10,424 bases of DNA, from contig JBOGJG010000098.1 in the NCBI GenBank assembly GCA_050747825.1, positions 1 to 10,424 of the forward strand. The letters run 5' to 3'. Below, piece after piece: positions 5,462 through 10,424 of the stretch (its first letter is position 1; every line of letters starts with the position of its first letter). The position numbers were made by a program, and so were the translations under genes. The DNA comes from JBOGJG01 sp050747825. GTDB lineage: Bacteria; Acidobacteriota; UBA6911; RPQK01; JBOGJG01. Below the pieces are notes generated by a model that did no database searches, was not told the DNA's origin, and saw nothing but the letters and a program-made list of their open reading frames with translations.

Positions 5462-6433
5462 TCAGGCCTCCAGAGTGACCCCGTCGTAGGCACCTTTGAA
5501 GATCACCCGCCCCAGATAGCGGTCGTATTGAGTAAAATCAGACTCTGCCACGTCTTCCCGAATGATCCGATAGAGGCGGTTCATCTTGGCGTCAAGGTCA
5601 TCCAGATAATGGATGATCAACGCTTCGGGGATCTTAGGACGCTTGGGCGCGCCCCATTCCGGCTGTCCTTGGTGGCTCAGGATGACGTGTTCCAGAAGCA
5701 TCAAGAGGCTAGGAGGGAAGTCGGCTATATGCGACGCCTCCTGCAGCAGCAGATCGCGGCCCATCACGATATGGCCGATGAGAGTCCCTCGCGTGGTATA
5801 GGCAGGGTTTTGTGGATTTCCGAGCTCCTCCAGCTTGCCAATGTCATGGAGAATAGCTCCTGCAATCATTAGATCTCGATCCAAGCCGGGATACTTGCCG
5901 GCAAAGAAGAGCGCGCTTTCCAGGACCGACAGCACATGCTCCAAAAAGCCGCCCCAGTAGTTATGGTGGACCTCCGTCCCGGCAGGATAGCTCTTAATTT
6001 TCGTGGCGTGGCGATCCAGAATGTTGTTGAGCAACTGGCGAACGCAAGGCCTGCCTGTATTCTGCTCCACGATTTCGCGAAGGGCTCGCCACATCTCTTC
6101 GATATCGTACTGGGTGCAGGCGATTAAGTCGCTGGGATTCAAACCATTGCCGAGCTCCTCACTATCGGTCTTGCGAATCCGTTCGACTACCAACTGCCGG
6201 CCACCGTTGTAGAGCTCGACCGAGCCTTTATATCTGACAAAGTCCCCTTCCTTCACCAGCTCCCGGCAATTATCCGTATCCTCCCAGATTTTGCCCTCGA
6301 TCTGGCCCGTTCGATCACCCAGCACCAGACGGATATAGGGTTCGCCGTTCTTCTTCAGCTTGACTTGCTTGGTCCGGACTTGAGAATAAGAGACAACTGA
6401 CTCGCTTTCTCTGAGGTCCTGGATAAACTTCAC
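5462..6433 (-). CDS. yhaM: 3'-5' exoribonuclease, YhaM family (OB-fold plus HD domain)
   Basis: This 323-residue protein has the YhaM/CbfI layout. An N-terminal OB-fold (about 12-90, with PYIRLVLGDRTGQIEGKIW and a VKEGDFVRYKG strand) would bind single-stranded RNA or DNA. A metal-dependent HD domain (about 155-300) would cleave it from the 3' end in the cytosol. HD-type metal ligands are visible: H166 in GGFLEH, H196 and D197 in AILHDIGK, H221 in IGHIVMG, H249/H254 in LLEHVILSHQG, and D279/D281 in HYLDDLDAKM. The length matches the Bacillus enzyme of about 314 residues. The start is GTG (MKFIQDLRE is typical of the family). An extended -10 (TG-a-TATCTT) ends 6 bases upstream and there is no Shine-Dalgarno. 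It is transcribed divergently from the GNAT gene across 53 bases. Confidence 0.9.
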   Translation of the reverse strand: MKFIQDLRESESVVSYSQVRTKQVKLKKNGEPYIRLVLGDRTGQIEGKIWEDTDNCRELVKEGDFVRYKGSVELYNGGRQLVVERIRKTDSEELGNGLNPSDLIACTQYDIEEMWRALREIVEQNTGRPCVRQLLNNILDRHATKIKSYPAGTEVHHNYWGGFLEHVLSVLESALFFAGKYPGLDRDLMIAGAILHDIGKLEELGNPQNPAYTTRGTLIGHIVMGRDLLLQEASHIADFPPSLLMLLEHVILSHQGQPEWGAPKRPKIPEALIIHYLDDLDAKMNRLYRIIREDVAESDFTQYDRYLGRVIFKGAYDGVTLEA

Positions 6434-6439
6434 GGACGG

Positions 6440-6448
6440 AAGATATCA
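6440..6448 (-). promoter_or_regulatory. Putative extended -10 promoter of yhaM
   Basis: TG-a-TATCTT reads on the minus strand at 6448-6440. The hexamer matches the consensus at 4 of 6 positions, and 6 bases separate it from the GTG start at 6433. I see no good -35. The geometry predicts a leaderless mRNA. Confidence 0.35.
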
Positions 6449-6471
6449 TCGCGCGGTGACAGGCTCTCCCC

Positions 6472-6480
6472 TGCTACAAT
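6472..6480 (+). promoter_or_regulatory. Putative extended -10 promoter of the GNAT gene
   Basis: TG-c-TACAAT lies at 6472-6480, with 5 of 6 matches in the hexamer, and 6 bases separate it from the ATG at 6487. There is no recognisable -35 and no Shine-Dalgarno. The arrangement mirrors the divergent yhaM promoter 24 bases away. Confidence 0.45.
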
Positions 6481-6486
6481 GCCCTC

Positions 6487-7419
6487 ATGCAGACGATTCG
6501 GCTGTCGGAGGTTTCGATAGAAGGACTCAGCGAAATCTTTGAGCAGGAGATTCGATGCTGGAAGAAAGAGCTGTTTTGGGATTATCGACCTGCTGTTGAG
6601 CTGATCAAAAGGTACGTCTCTTCCAAGAGCCTTCCCGGGTACGCTCTCATCAATGAGTGTGGAGCAATTCTCGGGTACTCCTATTACATCGTCGATCAGC
6701 CTGTGGCATACATCGGCAACATGTTCGTGAGGATGGAGCGCGCCAGCCCCGAAGTCTGCGCCCACCTGTTTCGCAGGACGCTTCTGGCTCTAAAGGCCAA
6801 GTCCCGGGTCACCCGCATAGAGTGCCAGACCTTCGCCTTCAATTTCAATTTCGCCCCCCTGTTCGAACACGAGGGGTTCCAAATCCTGGACCGGCACTTC
6901 CTGACGCTCTCTCTGGACCAGATCGACGGAGATCTGGGCTCACCGGCGGGTTTGAATATCATACCCTGGGACCGGGCCTATCTGACCCGGGCAGCTCAGG
7001 CCATTTACGACAGCTATCGCGGTTCTCCAGATTATGAGTTGTGTCGAGACTACCAGAGTTCGGAAGGTTGCATGCGCTTTTTACTGAACCTGGTGGACAA
7101 CCCCGGCTGCGGGAGCTTCTCAAAGGAAACCAGTTACTTGGCTCTGGACGCCGGCGGCAACGTGTGCGCCGTTTTGATCAGTTCCAGGATCGCTCCGGAC
7201 ACAGGCATGATTCCGCAGATTTCGGTTCGGAAAAAATTCCAGGGTCAGGGGATCGGCAGCCTGCTCTTAAAGACCTACTTCCAGGAATGCAGGAGACGTG
7301 GCTTTAGACGGGTTACCCTCTCCGTTACCGGACAAAACCAGCAGGCCTACCGGCTCTACCTCCGCCTGGGTTTTCGCAAGACCAAAGATTTTCACGCCTA
7401 CATCTGGGCGAGGCAGTAA
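6487..7419 (+). CDS. Tandem GNAT-fold N-acetyltransferase
   Basis: This 310-residue cytosolic protein seems to contain two GNAT folds, as in mycothiol-synthase-like proteins. The N-terminal half (about 1-150) keeps the fold outline (GYALINECGAILGYSYYIV, then an AYIGNMFVR strand) but lacks a clear acetyl-CoA loop. The C-terminal half (about 156-310) has a good motif A, ISVRKKFQGQGIGSLLLKTY (245-264) with Q252-G-Q-G-I-G257 for the CoA pyrophosphate. It also has motif B, QAYRLYLRLGFRK (286-298). The donor should be acetyl-CoA or another acyl-CoA; the acceptor cannot be told. Nothing nearby indicates mycothiol synthesis. The ATG has no Shine-Dalgarno and is probably leaderless. It is a single-gene unit that converges on the FAH-family gene. 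Confidence 0.85.
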   Translation: MQTIRLSEVSIEGLSEIFEQEIRCWKKELFWDYRPAVELIKRYVSSKSLPGYALINECGAILGYSYYIVDQPVAYIGNMFVRMERASPEVCAHLFRRTLLALKAKSRVTRIECQTFAFNFNFAPLFEHEGFQILDRHFLTLSLDQIDGDLGSPAGLNIIPWDRAYLTRAAQAIYDSYRGSPDYELCRDYQSSEGCMRFLLNLVDNPGCGSFSKETSYLALDAGGNVCAVLISSRIAPDTGMIPQISVRKKFQGQGIGSLLLKTYFQECRRRGFRRVTLSVTGQNQQAYRLYLRLGFRKTKDFHAYIWARQ

Positions 7420-7464
7420 TCAAGTTCCAGGTTCCAAGCCTATGTTCCGGAACTTGGAACTTGA
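7420..7464. terminator. GTTCC-heptamer hairpin between convergent genes, probable bidirectional terminator
   Basis: Arms at 7420-7435 and 7449-7464 pair over 16 positions with a single G-T wobble and a 13-base loop. The left arm is GTTCC in 7-base register (CAAGTTC, CAGGTTC). The right arm is two GGAACTT units. It begins at the base after the GNAT stop codon and ends 5 bases from the stop of the convergent gene. Neither strand has a real T-tract, so termination or 3'-end protection is an inference from position and symmetry. Confidence 0.55.
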
Positions 7465-7469
7465 GACCC

Positions 7470-8393
7470 TCATTCCCCGGCAACTACAGGATTTCTGAGC
7501 ACCCCCAGCTTCTCGATTGAGACTTCCACGACATCTCCCGGTTTAAGAAAGACCGGCGGCTCGCGGAAAACTCCCACGCCGGACGGTGTCCCCGTATAGA
7601 TAATGTCGCCGGTCTCCAGAGTAATGCCCTGAGAAATATAAGACACCAGTGAGTAGCAGTTGAAAATCAGGTTGCTGGTGCTCGAGGACTGCTGCACATT
7701 CCCGTTCAAACGCAGCTCAATGTGCAGGTTGTGAGGATCGCCGACCTCATCCTCCGTCACCAGATACGGGCCGCAGGGCGCAAAGGTATCGCACGATTTT
7801 CCCCTCACCCACTGCTTGTCCGAGAACTGAAGGTCACGGGCACTCACGTCGTTTCCGACGGCATAGCCGGCAATTGCCTCGCGTGCATCCTCCTCGGAAA
7901 AGCGACGTCCTGATTTCAGCATGATGACACACAGTTCCGCTTCCGGATCCACCTTCTGACTGATAGATGGAAGCCGGATCTCCTGTCCGGGCGCATTCAG
8001 TGAGGTCGTGAATTTGGCGAACATCAGAGGCGCCTCTGGTAAGGGAACCCCCTGCTCTTGGGCGTGATCCTTGTAATTCAGGCCGATGGCAATAATCTTG
8101 CCCGGATTGGTGATAGGGGGAAGGAAACGGACCCCTTCAGGCTCGTAAATCCCTACCTCCGCGTTCCCCTGCCCAACGGCATCACTGATTTCCCGGGCGA
8201 AATCGATGGCCTTTCTTCCAGGACGCAGCCATCCCTTGAGGTCAGTCGCTCTGAAAAGCGTGTCGTCGGGAGCGGAAAGCTTCCTCTGTTTCGCCAGCGC
8301 GTGCGCAGCCTCAATTAAATCGACCAGTTGCCCACTGCTCGCCTCAAATCCAAACAGACTCTTACCATTCGCAGAAAAGGAGCAAAATTTCAT
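7470..8393 (-). CDS. Fumarylacetoacetate hydrolase (FAH) family protein
   Basis: This 307-residue protein has the FAH C-terminal catalytic domain (about 93-300) behind the short N-terminal region of the small bacterial FAH-family enzymes. Motifs: IIAIGLNYKDHAQEQG (100-115) with H110, FAKFTTSLNAPG, the Mg2+ ligands E151 and E153 in DPEAEL and D182 in GNDVSARDLQF, and K199 in RGKSCDTFAPCGPY. The distal GDIIYTGTPSGVGV loop is also present. Members hydrolyse, isomerise or decarboxylate C-C bonds next to a diketo or oxalo group: acylpyruvases, 2-hydroxyhepta-2,4-diene-1,7-dioate isomerases, oxaloacetate tautomerases or decarboxylases. The sequence alone does not choose among these, and no catabolic cluster surrounds it. 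The ATG lies directly after a T-run and has no good Shine-Dalgarno. Confidence 0.88.
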   Translation of the reverse strand: MKFCSFSANGKSLFGFEASSGQLVDLIEAAHALAKQRKLSAPDDTLFRATDLKGWLRPGRKAIDFAREISDAVGQGNAEVGIYEPEGVRFLPPITNPGKIIAIGLNYKDHAQEQGVPLPEAPLMFAKFTTSLNAPGQEIRLPSISQKVDPEAELCVIMLKSGRRFSEEDAREAIAGYAVGNDVSARDLQFSDKQWVRGKSCDTFAPCGPYLVTEDEVGDPHNLHIELRLNGNVQQSSSTSNLIFNCYSLVSYISQGITLETGDIIYTGTPSGVGVFREPPVFLKPGDVVEVSIEKLGVLRNPVVAGE

Positions 8394-8475
8394 AAAAATA
8401 GGCTGTAGCCTTTAGGCTGAAGGCTAAGACCGGATCTGAAAGCCTACAGTCTACAGCCTCAAGCCTACACCCTGT
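8394..8475 (-). terminator. AGGCTGT-heptamer array with T-run at the 3' end of the S41 protease gene
   Basis: Just after the protease stop (minus strand) comes a degenerate heptamer run: GGGTGTA, GGCTTGA, GGCTGTA, GACTGTA, GGCTTTC. A spacer follows, then inverted-sense units TTAGCCT, TCAGCCT, AAAGGCT, ACAGCCT and TATTTTT. AGGCTGTAG (8400-8408) and CTACAGCCT (8451-8459) are perfect inverted copies, and a smaller GGC-taca-GCC hairpin lies right before the five Ts (8398-8394). Hairpin plus T-run fits an intrinsic terminator for the protease transcript. The T-run touches the ATG of the FAH-family gene, so that gene should need its own promoter or read-through. Confidence 0.6.
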
Positions 8476-8476
8476 C

Positions 8477-10096
8477 TTATTTTCGGGCAAGACTATTCTG
8501 AAGCAGCACCTGCGCGCGTGGGAGCACTCCCAGCGCCTCTTGTACCTGCCGGTCGATCTCAAGAGCAACTTTGTAGCCTTCCTTATCGCCAAACAGCTTC
8601 AGGAAGAGCTGCTGCTTGAGCCGATTCTCTACCAACTCCTCGCTCTCTTCGAAATCTTCGTCGCTGAAGGCAATCTTGTTTTCACGCAGGTAGTCCTTGA
8701 AAAGATTCAGGGTGTTTTCACTGATTTCGATTTCAGTTGTCAACTGCTTCCGCTGCTCAACACTCAATTCCTGCCCTGAATAATCATAATTCACATCAGA
8801 CTTGATCCCACCGGTGGAGAGCTTGGAGACGAAGTTCCAGAACAGGTTCTCGCGATCGATCATGCGTCCGAGCTTGCTGTTTGGTTCCAACTGAACTCTG
8901 ACATCCGGACTGATGCCTCCGCCACTGTATACAGCGCGCCCACTGTCGGTATGATGTTCGCCACTCCCGGCGTCACTCGTGCTGCGACGAGTGTAAAGAT
9001 AATCATAGAAACTGCCGGCATAGTCGCGTTGAATGAGACGGTCGCTCGGCGTGTAGTACTTTCCCGTGGTCAGTGCCAGGCCGCGATTCCCATGCAGAGG
9101 ATAGATGGTTTGTACCAAGGCCTTTCCGAAGCTGGTCTCTCCCACAATCAGAGCGCGGTCGTGGTCCTGGAGGGCGCCGGCCACAATCTCACTGGCGCTG
9201 GCGCTGGATTCGTTGATCAGGACCACCATGGGATAGGTGTGCTGGCGGCCCTTGGGAGCCTTATATTCCTGATCCTTGCCGGAGCGGCTGCGCGTGCTGA
9301 CGATGATCTGGTCCTTCTCCAGGAATCGATCGGACACGGCGATGGCCTGGCTCAAAGCACCACCCGGATTATTGCGCAGATCCAGGATCAGGCCCCCCAG
9401 CCCAGATTCATTCAGATTCCTGAGCGCCTCATCCAATTCGCCGCCGGTCGTCTCGGAAAAGCGGTCAATGGCGATGTAACCGATCCCCGGGCGAATCATA
9501 AACGAGTACTTGATGGTGTAAATCGGGATTTCATCTCGCTCGACCGTCAGCTCGATAGGCTCAGGAACACCTGGACGCTCGATCGTGATGTCTACCGTTG
9601 TGCCTTTGGGTCCCTTCAGGTTTGGGATGACTTCTTCATTGAGATCCCAGTCTTCAATGGGCTCTCCCTTGATTTTGGAAATCACGTCCCCGACCTTTAA
9701 CCCCACCTTGTAAGCAGGTGTGCCGGGCGCCGGCGGCTCGAGGATAACCACTCTCCCACTTCCTGGAGATTCGGCGCGAATGCTGATACCCAGACCGTAA
9801 TATCTTCCCTGCTGCTCTTCCTGCAGCCGGTTATAGTCGGACCGCGTAAAATAGGAGCTGTGAGGATCGAGGGTCCTCAGCATCCCCCGGACGGCGTTTT
9901 CCACCAGTTCCTCAGTTGCGATCTCACGAGCGTACTTGGATTCCACGACAGAAAGCGTCTGTGTGAAGGTCTTCAGCAACTGCTGGGTGTCTTCTTCAAG
10001 TGGAGCACCTGCACTGACCTTGTCTCCCAGCCAGCCTCCAACCAGCGCTGCCATTATGATTGCCGCGGCAAGATATAGTCCGAGTCGATTTCGCAT
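8477..10096 (-). CDS. ctpA: S41 family carboxy-terminal processing protease (CtpA/Prc type)
   Basis: This is a serine protease that trims C-termini of extracytoplasmic proteins. An N-terminal hydrophobic segment (7-22, LYLAAAIIMAALVGGW) anchors or exports it. Next come a helical region with DPHSSYFTRSDY (77-88), a PDZ domain (about 98-178, with YGLGISI and KVGLKVGDVISKIKG), and the S41 catalytic core. The core has LILDLRNNPGG (236-246), the nucleophile S300 in NESSASASEIVAGAL and the general base K325 in GETSFGKALVQ. The S-K spacing of 25 is as in Prc. GGGISPDV (392-399) closes the core. The tail to residue 539 is long, charged and partly helical. The start is ATG with AGAGG 10 bases upstream, one of the few genes here with a plausible Shine-Dalgarno. 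It forms its own unit with a 5' leader containing a hairpin. Confidence 0.93.
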   Translation of the reverse strand: MRNRLGLYLAAAIIMAALVGGWLGDKVSAGAPLEEDTQQLLKTFTQTLSVVESKYAREIATEELVENAVRGMLRTLDPHSSYFTRSDYNRLQEEQQGRYYGLGISIRAESPGSGRVVILEPPAPGTPAYKVGLKVGDVISKIKGEPIEDWDLNEEVIPNLKGPKGTTVDITIERPGVPEPIELTVERDEIPIYTIKYSFMIRPGIGYIAIDRFSETTGGELDEALRNLNESGLGGLILDLRNNPGGALSQAIAVSDRFLEKDQIIVSTRSRSGKDQEYKAPKGRQHTYPMVVLINESSASASEIVAGALQDHDRALIVGETSFGKALVQTIYPLHGNRGLALTTGKYYTPSDRLIQRDYAGSFYDYLYTRRSTSDAGSGEHHTDSGRAVYSGGGISPDVRVQLEPNSKLGRMIDRENLFWNFVSKLSTGGIKSDVNYDYSGQELSVEQRKQLTTEIEISENTLNLFKDYLRENKIAFSDEDFEESEELVENRLKQQLFLKLFGDKEGYKVALEIDRQVQEALGVLPRAQVLLQNSLARK

Positions 10097-10106
10097 TACC
10101 TAATAA

Positions 10107-10169
10107 CCTCTATGATGCCTATTTAATACAATGCCCTCGCCAGCGCGAGGGTGAAATAATAGTATAACA
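10107..10169 (-). promoter_or_regulatory. Promoter and 5' leader of the S41 protease gene
   Basis: An extended -10 TG-t-TATACT reads on the minus strand at 10169-10161, predicting transcription from about 10154. The leader would then start about 3 bases before a perfect 7-bp hairpin, CCCTCGC-cagc-GCGAGGG (10134-10151). It reaches AGAGG (10111-10107) 10 bases ahead of the ATG. I see no good -35. A 5'-terminal hairpin is often stabilising for mRNA, but no named regulator site is recognisable. Confidence 0.4.
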
Positions 10170-10424
10170 AAAGGCTGCTGCGACGAGCTAGAAAACGCCA
10201 GGGGGTAATTGCTACCGATCTTCTGAAACCGCACTTTTTTGAACCATCGTCGGATTATTACTCAACATCATCCCCGCCGTAGGCGGGTAGATAAATGGCC
10301 GAAGATCGTTTATTAATGGCGGTCAAAGGCGGAGAGAAGAAGACCCCGGTCGCGTAAACGATCGGGGTCCGATTGTGGCGGCCCTGTTAAGAAACCCACC
10401 ACGTTGTCGATAGTGGTAGCCTGC
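10167..10424. other. Non-coding stretch with hairpins at the right edge
   Basis: No protein gene is supported. Visible structure: CCCGCC-gta-GGCGGG at about 10274-10288; CGATCTTC (10216-10223) with GAAGATCG (10301-10308) as a distant inverted pair; and a strong 11-bp stem with one G-T wobble, GACCCCGGTCG (10342-10352) with CGATCGGGGTC (10359-10369), around a 6-base loop. On the minus strand this last stem is followed by TCTTCTTCTC, so it could be a weak terminator for a minus-strand gene entering from beyond the right edge. Confidence 0.4.

Noticed and set aside
5330..5872. 180-codon open frame on the plus strand from the palindrome into antisense yhaM
   Set aside because: Its N-terminal part is a translation of the repeat and the rest is antisense to the HD domain. 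It is a typical spurious ORF.
8951..9700. 249-codon open frame on the plus strand opposite the S41 protease
   Set aside because: It lies wholly within the protease catalytic and PDZ coding region, and the protein has no recognisable family features.
10295..10357. 20-codon ORF starting MAEDRLLMAVKGG
   Set aside because: It has no convincing ribosome binding site, ends inside a hairpin loop and is too short to support without conservation evidence.
10375..10424. Possible tRNA-like hairpins at the right edge
   Set aside because: The ACCAC/GTGGT pairing does not extend to a cloverleaf and no T-loop consensus is present.

Overview
This window looks like a chromosomal segment from an uncultured or poorly characterised bacterium. 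The dense single-copy housekeeping genes, moderately high GC, tandem-repeat-rich gene ends and repeat style remind me of Acidobacteriota draft genomes. That assignment is an inference; there is no rRNA gene or other phylogenetic marker here.

Layout from left to right. Positions 1-392 have no convincing protein gene. They hold a structured, group II intron-like segment on the minus strand (1-230, low confidence) and a strong inverted repeat built from GGTCAGT-type heptamers (238-353). A DUF1015 gene follows on the plus strand (432-1784). The 550-base gap to the next gene holds two G-rich heptamer arrays in inverted orientation, with a decayed and internally deleted IS630-family transposase between them. 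On the minus strand there follow trmJ (tRNA 2'-O-methyltransferase), an aspartate/prephenate-type aminotransferase, a fusion of a ribosome-hibernation (HPF/RaiA, S30AE) domain with a sigma-70/ECF-like module, and a YhaM-type OB-HD 3'-5' exoribonuclease. A tandem GNAT acetyltransferase lies divergently on the plus strand (6487-7419). It converges on a fumarylacetoacetate-hydrolase-family gene (7470-8393, minus). Upstream of that lies a membrane-anchored S41/CtpA protease (8477-10096, minus) with its own 5' leader. The last 320 bases are non-coding with two hairpins.

Three things stand out. First, the HPF-sigma fusion joins a ribosome-silencing fold to a promoter-recognition module in one 317-residue chain, and its recognition helix is unusually acidic. 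It sits next to an RNA-turnover enzyme and near a tRNA-modification gene, suggesting a stress or growth-control role. Second, nearly every transcription-unit end carries a short tandem repeat with a 7-base period. At least five unrelated heptamer families occur in 10 kb, some beginning inside the stop codon of the gene. They recall the heptanucleotide STRR repeats known in filamentous cyanobacteria. Third, four genes have a -10-like hexamer ending only 6-8 bases before the start codon and no Shine-Dalgarno sequence, which predicts leaderless mRNAs.

The genes do not form one pathway. The cluster YhaM, HPF-sigma, aminotransferase, TrmJ runs in one direction and could be partly co-transcribed, but the putative promoters in front of the individual genes suggest several small units.
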